From assembly GCA_002433465.1 (NCBI GenBank), contig DJIE01000049.1:1-24757 (forward strand): DNA of 24,757 nt. The letters are read 5' to 3'. A model generated the notes under the pieces. The model did not search any database. It saw only the letters and a program-made list of their open reading frames with translations, and had not been told where the DNA came from. The translations under genes were made by a program, and so were the position numbers. Positions 8,081-16,127 of this stretch are shown piece by piece. Source of the stretch: Salinisphaera sp. UBA6602. GTDB taxonomy: Bacteria > Pseudomonadota > Gammaproteobacteria > Nevskiales > Salinisphaeraceae. The stretch's first letter is position 1, and every line of letters begins with the position of its first letter.

Positions 8081-8368
8081 AAGGGTCACGGCCGTCGGCC
8101 GAGGCGCACTTGCTTTGGCAAACGCGCGTTATCAACTCGACCGGTCAGCTGTTGCAGGATCTGTTTTGGGCCGGGCCAGGGCCTGTTAACGCTAATGAAA
8201 GCGTCGCGCCGTGCGTTGTGTAGCGAATCGACGCGGGCGCGCTGAAACGCCAGATCGCGAAAAAATAGAGCGCGCCCGTGCACGTTGCGCCCAAAATCCT
8301 GCCATGCGGCGTTGCGCGGCGTGTCTGGCACGATTGTGGACAGCAACGTGGCGATTGGCATTCGTGTT

Positions 8369-8396
8369 AACAGACCGTAACAAGATCATGTCTGTT
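8369..8396. promoter_or_regulatory. inverted repeat upstream of the APC permease gene
   Basis: AACAGAC (8369-8375) and GTCTGTT (8390-8396) pair perfectly across 14 nt, about 70-100 nt upstream of the permease start. The spacing and location fit an operator for a dimeric regulator. There is no independent support. Confidence 0.28.
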
Positions 8397-8467
8397 ATCC
8401 GCGCGGGTGCTAACCTGCATCCAGGGAGTCAGGGTGCGATCGGACGGCCCTCGGGCCAGGGGGAATG

Positions 8468-9871
8468 ATGACTACAAGCGGCGATTCACCTCGCTTCGTG
8501 CGGGTATTGGCGAGCAAGGACGTATTGGCCCTGGCATTCGGGGCGATGATCGGCTGGGGCTGGATCGTCATGACCGGCAACTGGATCGTGTCGGCGGGCA
8601 GTCTCGGTGCCGTTACGGCATTTCTGCTCGGTGGCGTGGCGATCGTGCTGGTCGGTCTGACCTATGCCGAGCTTGCCGCTGCCATGCCGCAGGCTGGCGG
8701 CGAACACGTCTACAGCTATCGCGGCCTCGGGCATATGCCGTCGTTCATATGCACATGGGCGATTGTGCTGGGCTATATGACGGTCGTGTCCTTCGAAGCG
8801 GTCGCGCTGCCGACCGTGGTCGAGAACATCGTGCCGGGCTACAGCGTGGGCTATCTGTGGACCGTGGCCGGCTGGGAGGTCGAGGCTACCTGGGCGCTGG
8901 TCGGCGTGGTCGGTTCGCTGCTGATGATGTGGGTCAACTACATTGGTATTCGTACGGCAGCCCTGTTGCAAAAACTGGTTACGCTGCTGATCGTGGCAGT
9001 CGGGCTGTTGTTTCTCACCGGTGCGCTTTTCAGCGGCGAGAGCGGCAATCTAACGCCTTTCTTCACGGGTGAATCGAGCGTGGCCGGCGGCATCATGAGC
9101 GTGCTCGTGATGGTGCCATTCATGTTCGTCGGTTTCGACGTGATTCCGCAGGCGGCAGAGGAAATCGACATGCCGCACCGGGATATCGGCCGCCTGCTGG
9201 TGTTTTCGGTTCTGCTTGCCGTGTTTTGGTATGCGGCGATCATTTTCTTCACTGCCTACGTGCTTTCGCCGCAGGGTATCGACCTCGACGCGCTGGCCGT
9301 GCCGGACGCCATGGCAGCTGCGTTTTCCAGCGCCTGGGCTGGCAAGCTGATGGTGCTGGCCGGTATTGCCGGCATCATCACCAGCTGGAATGCGTTTTAT
9401 ATCGGCGGCTCGCGCGCCATTTATGCGCTCGCCAAGGCCGATATGCTGCCGCGCGCGTTCGCTAAGCTGCATCCGCGCTACAACACGCCCACCAACGCCA
9501 TCCTGCTGATCGGTATCGTGACATCGCTGGCGCCGTTGCTCGGACGCAGTGCGATGGTCTGGCTGGTCAATGCCGGCGGTCTGGGCATCGTGCTTGCCTA
9601 TCTTTTTGTAGCCGCATCGTTTCTGGTTCTGCGCTATCGTGAACCGCATATGGACAGGCCGTTCGTCGTGCCGGCGGGCAAACTCGTCGGAATAGTCGCG
9701 TTTGTGCTTTCGATCGCGCTGATCATGCTTTATATGCCGACCAGCCCCTCGGCGCTGGCGCCGGTAGAATGGGCGATATTCGGCGCGTGGATGCTGGGCG
9801 GGGCGGCGATGTATGGCTGGGCTCGTGTACGCTACGGCTTACATGCACCGGATTCGTCGGTGCAAACTTAG
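8468..9871 (+). CDS. APC-superfamily amino acid/amine permease
   Basis: This is a roughly 467-residue, about 12-TM carrier. The TM1 region reads AFGAMIGWGWIVMTGNW, replacing the usual IGSGIF-type motif that binds the substrate carboxylate in APC proteins. Later blocks are family-like: LTYAELAAAMPQAGGEHVYSYRGLG after TM2, and the intracellular segment GGSRAIYALAKADMLPRAFAKLHPRYNTPTNAIL before TM9. The protein is therefore an APC permease of a distinct GWGW subgroup; the substrate is unknown. Two adjacent ATGs occur. The second, at 8468, leaves a usable 4-nt gap after the AGGGGGA ribosome site, whereas the one at 8465 is too close. No clear terminator follows. The next gene starts 117 nt downstream on the same strand and may be partly co-transcribed. 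Confidence 0.9.
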   Translation: MTTSGDSPRFVRVLASKDVLALAFGAMIGWGWIVMTGNWIVSAGSLGAVTAFLLGGVAIVLVGLTYAELAAAMPQAGGEHVYSYRGLGHMPSFICTWAIVLGYMTVVSFEAVALPTVVENIVPGYSVGYLWTVAGWEVEATWALVGVVGSLLMMWVNYIGIRTAALLQKLVTLLIVAVGLLFLTGALFSGESGNLTPFFTGESSVAGGIMSVLVMVPFMFVGFDVIPQAAEEIDMPHRDIGRLLVFSVLLAVFWYAAIIFFTAYVLSPQGIDLDALAVPDAMAAAFSSAWAGKLMVLAGIAGIITSWNAFYIGGSRAIYALAKADMLPRAFAKLHPRYNTPTNAILLIGIVTSLAPLLGRSAMVWLVNAGGLGIVLAYLFVAASFLVLRYREPHMDRPFVVPAGKLVGIVAFVLSIALIMLYMPTSPSALAPVEWAIFGAWMLGGAAMYGWARVRYGLHAPDSSVQT

Positions 9872-9988
9872 TACCGGGGGAAGGCCGGCCGGTCGCGCGC
9901 TATTTGATCGCGCATTCGGGTCTGGTAAAAAGCGTTTCTGAATGAGGGGTAAGCGGTCGACTGTCTGGCCGCGATGCAAGGATTGAGC

Positions 9989-10999
9989 ATGAAGCACAAA
10001 GCGATTTCACGGCTTGCCGTTATAGCGATCAGCGCTCTGGTCTGTGCCACGGGCGCGCTAGCCCAACAGGGCCCGAGCGAAGCGCAAGCAGCCGAGGTTC
10101 TCAAAAGCGCACGGCCGCTGGCGGAGAACGGCAATGCCACGGCCCAGTACAACATGGGCGTGCTTTACGACGAGGGCTACGGCGTCGAGCAGGATTATGC
10201 CCAGGCGCGGGACTGGTATGAGAAGGCTGCGGCCCAGAATTATTCCAAGGCCGAACACAACCTCGGCATCATGTATCAGGAAGGCCACGGCGTACCGCAG
10301 AGCGACGCCAAGGCGGCCGAGTGGTTCAAACGCGCGGCCGAGCACGGTGAGCCGGCTGCGCAGAATAATCTGGCGGTGCTCTACGTGCGCGGCAACGGCG
10401 TGCCCCAGGATCTCGCCGAGGCGACGCGCTGGGCGGCCAAGGCAGCCGAAGCAGGCAATGAATCGGCGCGCAACAATCTCCCGCAGATCATCGACAGCCT
10501 GCCGCAGTCGCGTATCGACGGTAACAACGTCAACATTCGTAGCCAGCCGAGCACGCGCGGGCGCGTGATTCGTCAGGCCGATCGCAGCACGCCTGTGGCC
10601 GTGCTGGATAGCGACGGCGATTGGCGGCAGGTGGTTTTCGCCGACGATTATGCGATTGGCTGGGTGGCGGACTTCCTGCTGGCCGGCAGTACCGAGCCCC
10701 TGGCTAGTGATGATGAGGAGGCGCCCGCGGCCGACATGGGCCAGGTAAGCGAAGCACCGCCGCAGAGCGACGACGCCCAGGCGGATCTGCCCCAAGGTGT
10801 GTCGGAAACCGGGCCGATTCGCTATATCGGTGGCGATGTCGTCAACGTGCGTTCGGGTCCGTCTACCGGCAACCGGGTCAAGTTCCAGGCCAAGCGCAAC
10901 GAGCGCGTGATGGTGACCGGCCGTGAAGAAGACTGGCGTCGGATTCGGTTCGACGACGGCCGCACCGGCTGGATCGCCGGTTTTCTGCTGGTCGAATAG
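9989..10999 (+). CDS. secreted Sel1-repeat protein with two C-terminal SH3b domains
   Basis: The 336-residue product starts MKHKAISRL. Residues 1-25 are a signal peptide with a likely cut after ALA, so it is predicted to be periplasmic. Three Sel1/TPR-like repeats follow (about 50-85, 86-121, 122-157), each with the pattern A-x-N-x-L/M-G-x-x-Y-x-x-G-x-G-V. Then come an SH3b domain (about 175-232, VNIRSQPSTRGRVI), an acidic linker (233-270) and a second SH3b domain (about 279-336, VNVRSGPSTGNRVK). Sel1 repeats bind proteins and bacterial SH3b domains often bind cell-wall peptides, so a scaffold or sensor in the envelope is plausible. The start at 9989 is chosen because AAGGA lies 6 nt upstream. 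The product ends exactly at the second SH3b domain. Confidence 0.88.
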   Translation: MKHKAISRLAVIAISALVCATGALAQQGPSEAQAAEVLKSARPLAENGNATAQYNMGVLYDEGYGVEQDYAQARDWYEKAAAQNYSKAEHNLGIMYQEGHGVPQSDAKAAEWFKRAAEHGEPAAQNNLAVLYVRGNGVPQDLAEATRWAAKAAEAGNESARNNLPQIIDSLPQSRIDGNNVNIRSQPSTRGRVIRQADRSTPVAVLDSDGDWRQVVFADDYAIGWVADFLLAGSTEPLASDDEEAPAADMGQVSEAPPQSDDAQADLPQGVSETGPIRYIGGDVVNVRSGPSTGNRVKFQAKRNERVMVTGREEDWRRIRFDDGRTGWIAGFLLVE

Positions 11000-11026
11000 A
11001 CCGGGGCGCTATGAGTTCGGCACTAG

Positions 11027-11097
11027 AACAGCTGACCGCGTCGGCTGTTTTCAACGCCATCGAAGAATAAACGCCGGCACGTGGCCGTCGTTTATTT
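11027..11097 (+). repeat. dispersed two-hairpin intergenic repeat, copy A
   Basis: Hairpin 1 is AACAGCTGAC (11027-11036) with GTCGGCTGTT (11040-11049), containing one G-U pair. Hairpin 2 spans 11068-11094 (TAAACGCCGGC with GGCCGTCGTTTA, one mismatch) and is followed by TTT. The copy begins 28 nt after the stop of the Sel1/SH3b gene and may act as its terminator. It matches copy C (18566-18633, opposite strand) at 46 of 51 core positions. Confidence 0.8.
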
Positions 11098-11191
11098 ACA
11101 AGGCGCTACGGTTGTTGGACGTGGTGTGCCTGCACTCGCACCCGCGCTATCACGCGAGAAATCATCTATTTTGATGCCGGGTCAATGACGC

Positions 11192-11226
11192 AAAAAAACC
11201 GGCAGCCGTGCGGCGCCGGTTTTTTT
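11192..11226. terminator. bidirectional rho-independent terminator
   Basis: A7-CCGGC (11192-11203) pairs with GCCGG-T7 (ending at 11226), with a small inner GCC/GGC stem. A- and T-runs on the two sides allow termination on both strands. It lies 25 nt after the SDR stop (minus) and about 190 nt after the Sel1/SH3b gene (plus), so it mainly serves the SDR and may back up the plus strand. Confidence 0.9.
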
Positions 11227-11250
11227 GTGTCCGTGCTTACTACGCGCAGA

Positions 11251-11940
11251 TCAATCGTCGATTTGTGGCGTTGGACGTACGAGGATCTCGTTGACGTCGA
11301 CGCTGGCCGGGCGCGTAAGCGAGAACAGGACCGCTTCGGCGATATCCTGATCGGTCAGCGCATGGTCGGGCTGTTCGTCGAAGAACGGCGTATCGACCAT
11401 GCCCGGCTCGATCAGCGTCACGCGGATACCGGTACCTCGCAGCTCCTCGCGTACGCCGTAGCCAATGGCGGAGACAGCCCACTTGGTGGCGCTGTACATG
11501 GAGCCCGGAATCGTGGTGCGGCCGGCGGCCGATCCGGTGATTAGCAGATGGCCTCTGCTTCCTTTGAGGGCCTCTGCGCACACTTGAATGGTCAGCCCGA
11601 CGCCGTAGACGTTGGTCAGGATCATATCCTTCCATACGTCGCTGTCCGCGCCGCAGAAGCCACCCGGCCTGCCGCCGATACCGGCATTGGCAAACACTGC
11701 ATCGATGCGCCCGAAATGGCTCAGCGTCTGATCGACCATGGCCTGCTGCGAGGCCTTGTCGGTCACGTCGCAGGTCAGGGCGAGCGACGATTCGCTGCCC
11801 AGTTCGGCGACCAGCGTTTCGAGCTTGTCAGCCGAACGGGCCGCTAGCGCCACTCGGTAGCCGTTGGCGACAGCGTGCCGTGCCGTGGCGGCGCCAATGC
11901 CGCTTGAAGCGCCGGTTATCAGAAGTACGGGGGCGTCCAT
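11251..11940 (-). CDS. classical SDR-family NAD(P)-dependent oxidoreductase
   Basis: This is a 229-residue Rossmann-fold protein with every hallmark of a classical short-chain dehydrogenase. It has the cofactor loop TGASSGIG (9-16), Ala-Arg at the end of strand 2 (ALAARSADK, suggesting NADP preference), NAG at 85-87, the catalytic Ser137 (TGSAAG) and the Tyr149/Lys153 pair (YSATK). It resembles the YdfG/clavaldehyde-dehydrogenase-like subgroup, whose members reduce 3-hydroxy acids or assorted carbonyls; the substrate here is unknown. AAGGTGATC lies about 5 nt before the ATG, an unusually full ribosome site, so strong translation is expected. It has its own terminator. Confidence 0.92.
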   Translation of the reverse strand: MDAPVLLITGASSGIGAATARHAVANGYRVALAARSADKLETLVAELGSESSLALTCDVTDKASQQAMVDQTLSHFGRIDAVFANAGIGGRPGGFCGADSDVWKDMILTNVYGVGLTIQVCAEALKGSRGHLLITGSAAGRTTIPGSMYSATKWAVSAIGYGVREELRGTGIRVTLIEPGMVDTPFFDEQPDHALTDQDIAEAVLFSLTRPASVDVNEILVRPTPQIDD

Positions 11941-12113
11941 AACAGATCACCTTTCAATGTTTGAACGGGCATCGCCAAGGGGCGAACGGCCAGTTGCCAT
12001 GCGCTTCAAGCCCTGGCGGTCTATACCCGTAGTACGCTTGCGGTTGCATGCGTAGATCATCGACCCGGTGGTTTGATAGCCCAAAATGCCGGGTCGATCC
12101 ACGACGAACCCGG

Positions 12114-12137
12114 GCGCAGCCCCCGTAGAGGCTGCGC
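12114..12137. repeat. 8-bp GC-rich hairpin after slyD
   Basis: GCGCAGCC (12114-12121) pairs with GGCTGCGC (12130-12137) around an 8-nt loop, 24 nt after the slyD stop. No T-tract follows on the minus strand. It may be a 3' stabilising hairpin or a rho-associated end. A second weak dyad (CGACCCGG 12061 / CCGGGTCG 12096) lies just beyond. Confidence 0.35.
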
Positions 12138-12161
12138 ACGCAGGTTCAAGCCGGACGGCTA

Positions 12162-12641
12162 TCAGCCGTGGGTCGAGCCATCGTGCACGTGACCGTGCTC
12201 GATCTCTTCGCTGCTGGCTTCACGGACATCTTCGATGTTGACGGTGAAGTTCAGCGTCTGCCCGGCCAGGACATGGTTGCCATCGACCGTGACTTCTTCG
12301 CCTTCGACTTCCTTGACCGTGACGATCATGGGGCCGGCATCGGATTCGGCACGAAAGCTCATGCCCGGCGCCAGTTCGTCAACGCCCTGGAATGCGTCGC
12401 GGCTGACTTTCTGTACCAGCTCTTCGCGGTAGGGGCCGTAGCCTTCCTCGGGTTCGACGGTCGCCTTGACCTCTTCACCCTGGCCATGACCCTCGATCGC
12501 CTTTTCCAGGCCCGGCACGATGTTGCCATGGCCATGAAGATAGGCCAGCGGCTGGCCTTCGCTCGACTGATCGATGATTTCGCCGTCCGTATCACGCAGC
12601 ACGTAATGGATGCTTACGACACTGTCCTGCTTGACTTCCAT
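12162..12641 (-). CDS. slyD: FKBP-type peptidyl-prolyl cis-trans isomerase, SlyD family
   Basis: The 159-residue protein starts MEVKQDSVVSIHYVL. It shows the SlyD layout: half an FKBP domain with YLHGHGNIVPGLEKAIEGHG (34-53), the inserted chaperone IF domain (about 70-130, EEGYGPYREELVQKV, DELAPGMSF), then VDGNHVLAGQTLNF closing the FKBP fold. SlyD isomerises prolyl bonds, chaperones folding and delivers nickel to hydrogenase in E. coli. The C-terminal metal-binding tail is short here (HGHVHDGSTHG), with four His and no Cys, so nickel storage should be much weaker than in E. coli. The upstream extension to 12707 is not family-like, so the ATG at 12641 is chosen. Its ribosome site is weak (AGAGCAAG). 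Confidence 0.93.
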   Translation of the reverse strand: MEVKQDSVVSIHYVLRDTDGEIIDQSSEGQPLAYLHGHGNIVPGLEKAIEGHGQGEEVKATVEPEEGYGPYREELVQKVSRDAFQGVDELAPGMSFRAESDAGPMIVTVKEVEGEEVTVDGNHVLAGQTLNFTVNIEDVREASSEEIEHGHVHDGSTHG

Positions 12642-12816
12642 GTTGGCTTGCTCTGCTGTTTTTCGCGTATGAACAACGAGACGTTGCGACGATCTCGCAA
12701 AAAACAATGGCTAGCGCGATAAATTTGCCGATTGAGCGACGATTAACGCCAACACCGGCGCTGCAACGCCGGTCGATGCCGCTGCATCTGCGCGCTACGC
12801 GATAGGCCTTGGCCAC

Positions 12817-12841
12817 AAAAAAAGCCGGGCAGGGCCCGGCT
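12817..12841 (-). terminator. rho-independent terminator of osmC
   Basis: On the minus strand AGCCGGGC/GCCCGGCT forms an 8-bp stem with a 3-nt loop, followed by seven T (12823-12817). It begins 26 nt after the osmC stop and isolates slyD from osmC. Confidence 0.93.
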
Positions 12842-12867
12842 TTCATGCACGTGCTGAGGTCAGGCGT

Positions 12868-13293
12868 TTAAGTGTCCAGCTCGGCATCCAGGCTGATTTC
12901 GGCGCCCTTGTACAGACGCGATACCGGGCAGGCTTCCTTGGCCTTGGCTGCCACGTCCTTGAACTCGCTGGCGTCCATGCCGGGCACCTTGCCCCGGGTG
13001 ATCAGTTCGATGCGTTCGATGGTAGGCGTGCCGCTCACCGAGAAATGCACCTTCGCCTCGGTCTGGATCGAATCCGGCGTATGGCCTTCTTCGGCAAGCA
13101 TTGCCGAGAACTGCATCGAAAAACAGCCCGCGTGCGCGGCGCCGATCAGTTCTTCGGGGTTCGTGCCCGTGCCTTCTTCGAACCGGGTCTTGAAAGAGAA
13201 CTGGCCTTCATAGGCGCCGCTTTCGAGCGACATGTTGCCCTTGCCGGATTTCAGATCACCTTGCCACTGCGCGTTAGCTTTGCGAACGGGCAT
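12868..13293 (-). CDS. osmC: OsmC-family thiol peroxidase
   Basis: The 141-residue protein starts MPVRKANAQWQGDLKSGKG, matching the start and length of E. coli OsmC. The conserved block GTGTNPEELIGAAHAGCFSM carries the peroxidatic Cys57. ACPVSRLYKG carries the resolving Cys122. OsmC reduces organic hydroperoxides and is induced by osmotic stress in other bacteria. The residues and block order fit the OsmC branch rather than Ohr. AAAGGAG lies 7 nt before the ATG at 13293, which rules out the longer upstream reading. It has a promoter region of about 125 nt and its own terminator. OhrR-type control from 12 kb away is possible, but no operator was seen. Confidence 0.93.
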   Translation of the reverse strand: MPVRKANAQWQGDLKSGKGNMSLESGAYEGQFSFKTRFEEGTGTNPEELIGAAHAGCFSMQFSAMLAEEGHTPDSIQTEAKVHFSVSGTPTIERIELITRGKVPGMDASEFKDVAAKAKEACPVSRLYKGAEISLDAELDT

Positions 13294-13419
13294 ACGGAAC
13301 TCCTTTTGTTGTAGGTACGTCCTGAACGTTACGGGCGATGATCGTCGAACACAAGCATTGCGCACAATCGATTGCGCGACCGCAAGGTGGCCGCTCGCAG
13401 CTGTTCAGCAAGATGGTAT

Positions 13420-14214
13420 CTAGTGCGCATAAATCATCTTACGGGTCATGCCGCCATCGGCCACGAGCGTCTGGCCGGTGATGAATCCCGACTCCGGGCC
13501 GGCGAGGAAAGCGACCAGCGCGGCGATGTCGTGGCCACGGCCGACGCGCCCGACCGGATGCTGTTCATGATCGATATCGCGTAGGGCCGGCGGGCTGTCG
13601 CTTTCGCCTTGTTCATCACGAACATCGATCCATCCGGGGGCGACGGCATTGACGCGAATGGCCGGGCCCAGGCTGACCGACAACGCATGGGTGAGTGCGA
13701 CGATGCCGCCCTTGCTCGCGGCATAGGCCTCGGTCTCGGCTTCGGATTGATACGCACGGCTCGACGCCATGTTGACGATCGCGCCCCGCGCATCACGCAG
13801 CCACGGCGTGCAGTGTTTGCTGCAAAGAAAGTAGCCGGTGAGGTTGACGCCGATCACGCGATTCCAGTCTTCAAGCGAGAGCGATTCGATGGGGCCGTTG
13901 AAGGGATCGGCGATTCCGGCGTTGTTCACGAGTAGGTCGAGTCGCCCCCATTTGTCGGTGAGGCGGGCCACGGCGTCGGCAACCGACGATTCGTTGGCGA
14001 CATCGGCGACGAGGGTTTCCAGACGGTTCGCATCTGACGAGGTCGTGGCATTGAGTTCTTGCTCGAGCTCGGCGAGCGCATCGGCGTCGTGGTCGAGTGC
14101 GCCGACATGAAAACCGTCGGCCAGCAACCGTCGCGTGATCGCGCGGCCAATACCGCGTGCGCCACCGGTCACCAGGGCAACGCGCGCGTCGCGGCGTTCG
14201 TGTTCATAAGACAT
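13420..14214 (-). CDS. SDR-family oxidoreductase, FabG-like
   Basis: This is a roughly 264-residue classical SDR, distinct from the one at 11251. TGGARGIG (16-23) binds the cofactor, with Asp41 after strand 2 (ALDHDAD) favouring NAD over NADP. NNAG lies at 97-100, the catalytic Ser151/152 in NMASSR, and the pair Tyr164/Lys168 in YAASKGG. The C-terminus has the usual AVAPGWIDV and SGFITGQTLVADGGMT. The substrate is unknown; such proteins are often annotated as glucose or 3-oxoacyl reductases without proof. The ATG at 14214 gives the usual N-terminus. An ATG at 14250 preceded by AGGGGT is an alternative and would add 12 residues. No clear terminator follows; osmC starts 126 nt further on. Confidence 0.88.
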   Translation of the reverse strand: MSYEHERRDARVALVTGGARGIGRAITRRLLADGFHVGALDHDADALAELEQELNATTSSDANRLETLVADVANESSVADAVARLTDKWGRLDLLVNNAGIADPFNGPIESLSLEDWNRVIGVNLTGYFLCSKHCTPWLRDARGAIVNMASSRAYQSEAETEAYAASKGGIVALTHALSVSLGPAIRVNAVAPGWIDVRDEQGESDSPPALRDIDHEQHPVGRVGRGHDIAALVAFLAGPESGFITGQTLVADGGMTRKMIYAH

Positions 14215-14372
14215 GGGCGTATCCGGCTGAAAAATACAGGTGTGATTCATCGGGCTGGGCACCCCTGAGGCGCCGACGATAACGATAACGCGCGTCGTGG
14301 CACGAGATTGTGACGCCGTTGCCGAACGGTGCATCCGGTCGATAGCCACGAACCGGGATCGATCGCGCCCAT

Positions 14373-14403
14373 AAAAAAAGCCCGCCGCATGTCGCGACGG
14401 GCT
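14373..14403 (-). terminator. rho-independent terminator of the acidic lipoprotein gene
   Basis: On the minus strand AGCCCGTCGC pairs with GCGGCGGGCT (10 bp, one G-U) around a 5-nt loop, followed by seven T (14379-14373). It begins 37 nt after the lipoprotein stop. Confidence 0.93.
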
Positions 14404-14439
14404 CTTACTCTGCAATCCGTGATTGCAGCGACAACCGTA

Positions 14440-14664
14440 TTAGTTGTTGTCTTCGACAGCGTCTTCCATCGAGTCGCCGGCGTCATCCATGGAGTCCTGA
14501 ATGTTATCGCCCGCGTCTTCCATGCTGTCCTGCGCATCGTCGGTCGCATTGTCGATGCTTTCACCGGCGTTTTCGGCCGGGCCGTCGTTGTCGCAGGCAG
14601 CCAGGCTCAGCGTGCCGAGACCCAGCATCATGGCCAGCAGCAGGGTGGTCAGTTTCTTTTGCAT
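14440..14664 (-). CDS. small acidic lipoprotein with 11-residue repeats
   Basis: This is a 74-residue precursor. MQKKLTTLLLAMMLGLGTLSLAAC is a lipoprotein signal with the lipobox LAAC and Cys24 as the acylated residue. The mature part, about 50 residues, is extremely acidic and built from near-repeats of an 11-residue unit (DSMEDAGDNIQ, DSMDDAGDSME, DAVEDNN). Asp25 after the Cys would favour inner-membrane retention by the E. coli +2 rule. The repeat resembles amphipathic-helix patterns of stress or LEA-like proteins, but I cannot assign a family. AAGGAG lies 8 nt before the ATG at 14664, so the longer reading to 14754 is rejected. Single gene with its own terminator and probably its own promoter. 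Confidence 0.85.
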   Translation of the reverse strand: MQKKLTTLLLAMMLGLGTLSLAACDNDGPAENAGESIDNATDDAQDSMEDAGDNIQDSMDDAGDSMEDAVEDNN

Positions 14665-14742
14665 ATTCGACTCCTTGAGTTCGGTAAGTAAAGCTCTGAG
14701 TTGTGTACGCGAAAACCGCGCCCCCGACAGAGCTTGGACCAA

Positions 14743-14748
14743 AGTATA
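14743..14748 (-). promoter_or_regulatory. candidate -10 box of the lipoprotein gene (TATACT, possibly sigma-S type)
   Basis: On the minus strand GCTTTATACTTTGG contains TATACT, a 5/6 match to the -10 consensus, with no recognisable -35 at the right distance. A good -10 without a -35 is seen in sigma-S promoters of stress genes. The predicted 5' leader would be about 70 nt. This is a suggestion only. Confidence 0.3.
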
Positions 14749-14824
14749 AAGCACGCGTAGCTTTCCCGCATATGAATCGCGTCGAAGCGGAAATTATTTT
14801 TTTCCGAATTCGGCGGTCGCCGCG

Positions 14825-16012
14825 TCAATAATCGATATCGATACTGGCCGCGCTGTGCCGTGCTTTGTTCCGGGCCGCATCGACATCATCTGCGCGCGCC
14901 AGTGCCACGCCCAGGCGGCGGCTGCCGTCGATTTCGGGTTTGCCGAACAGGCGCAGTTCGGTGTCCGGCGCGGCCAGGGCATTCTCCAGGCCGCGATATT
15001 GCATCTGTCGACTCTGTCCTTCGCCGATGATCACGGCGGAAGCGCTGGGTCCGCGCTGTTCGATATGCGTGACCGGCAGGCCTAGGATCGCGCGGGCGTG
15101 CAATGCGAATTCCGACAGATTCTGGCCGATCAGCGTCACCAGTCCGGTGTCGTGTGGGCGCGGTGAAACTTCCGAGAACCAGACCTGTTCGCCGGCGACG
15201 AAGAACTCCACGCCGAACAGGCCATAGCCGCCCAGCGCCTCGGTGATGGCGCCGGCCTGGCGCTGTGCTTCGGCGAGCGCTGCATCGGCCATTGGCTGCG
15301 GCTGCCAGGACTCGTGGTAATCGCCGCCGACCTGGCGATGGCCGATCGGCGCACAGAAGCTCGTTCCGTCGACGTGGCGCACGGTAAGCAACGTGATTTC
15401 GTAGTCGAATTCGATGAAGCCTTCCACGATCACGCGCGAGTTGCCGCGCTTGCTGCGCCCTCCGGACTGGGAATATGCCCATGCCTTGTCGATATCGCTG
15501 TCGCTGTGCACCGTGCTCTGGCCCTTGCCCGAGGACGACATCACCGGCTTGACCACGCAGGGCAGGCCGATGGCCTCGATCGCCGCGCGATAGTCGGCTT
15601 CGGTTTCGGCAAAGCGGTATGGCGATGTCGGCAGGCCCAGTTCTTCAGCGGCCAAGCGGCGAATGCCTTCGCGATCCATGGTCAGCTGGGCAGCCCTGGC
15701 AGTGGGCACTACGTGATAGCCCTCGGCCTCGAGTTCGACCAGCGTCGCGGTGGCGATCGCTTCGATCTCGGGTACCACGAGCGCTGGCCGCTCCGATTCG
15801 ATCAGGCGGCGCAATGCCTCGCCGTCGCCCATGTCGATTACGTGACAGCGGTGGGCGACCTGCATGGCCGGCGCGCGCTCATAGCGATCGACCGCGATCA
15901 CTTCGCAGCCCAGGCGTTGGAGTTCGATGGCGACCTCCTTGCCGAGTTCGCCGCTGCCTAGAAGCATGACGCGTGTGGCGGTATCTGAGCCGGGGGTGCC
16001 GATCGTACGCAT
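14825..16012 (-). CDS. purT: formate-dependent phosphoribosylglycinamide formyltransferase (GAR transformylase 2)
   Basis: This is a 395-residue ATP-grasp enzyme, about the length of E. coli PurT (392). It uses ATP and formate to formylate GAR in purine synthesis, replacing the folate-dependent PurN step. Visible marks are GSGELGKE (19-26), [15 protein letters not shown], the GAR-binding PEIEAIAT (81-88), [12 protein letters not shown] with Lys155, [14 protein letters not shown] with the metal-binding Glu, and the C-terminal [19 protein letters not shown]. All are intact. The start at 16012 matches the family. The reading further upstream to 16129 is not conserved. It has a weak ribosome site. 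It diverges from the CoA-transferase gene across 115 nt. No good terminator is seen; 14788-14806 is only an A/T-rich dyad. Confidence 0.96.
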   Translation of the reverse strand: MRTIGTPGSDTATRVMLLGSGELGKEVAIELQRLGCEVIAVDRYERAPAMQVAHRCHVIDMGDGEALRRLIESERPALVVPEIEAIATATLVELEAEGYHVVPTARAAQLTMDREGIRRLAAEELGLPTSPYRFAETEADYRAAIEAIGLPCVVKPVMSSSGKGQSTVHSDSDIDKAWAYSQSGGRSKRGNSRVIVEGFIEFDYEITLLTVRHVDGTSFCAPIGHRQVGGDYHESWQPQPMADAALAEAQRQAGAITEALGGYGLFGVEFFVAGEQVWFSEVSPRPHDTGLVTLIGQNLSEFALHARAILGLPVTHIEQRGPSASAVIIGEGQSRQMQYRGLENALAAPDTELRLFGKPEIDGSRRLGVALARADDVDAARNKARHSAASIDIDY

Positions 16013-16127
16013 GGAGGAGTTCCTGGCCGGTAGAAGAAATCGATAGCGCGCTATTGTCGCCAAGCACGGCGCGTGTTGAAAGCGTTGCGCGTTGGCGCAC
16101 CGTGGTCGGGGTATTAGACTAGCGGGC

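Larger units (their letters stand above)
7544..8467. other. long divergent intergenic region (about 920 nt) without a supportable gene
   Basis: This lies between the starts of the M23 peptidase (minus) and the APC permease (plus). Open frames of up to about 200 codons reach into it, but they lack ribosome sites and recognisable protein composition. It is more T/A-rich in places than the flanking genes (runs such as CTTTTTCGCTTTTATCGC around 7780-7800). It contains a degenerate copy of the dispersed repeat (8009-8080) and an inverted repeat at 8369-8396. An unrecognised small RNA cannot be excluded, and promoters for both flanking genes should lie here. Confidence 0.5.

Noticed and set aside
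14788..14806. Candidate terminator after purT (CGGAAA..TTTCCG)
   Set aside because: Weak A/T-rich 6-bp stem with the T-run inside the loop rather than after the stem.
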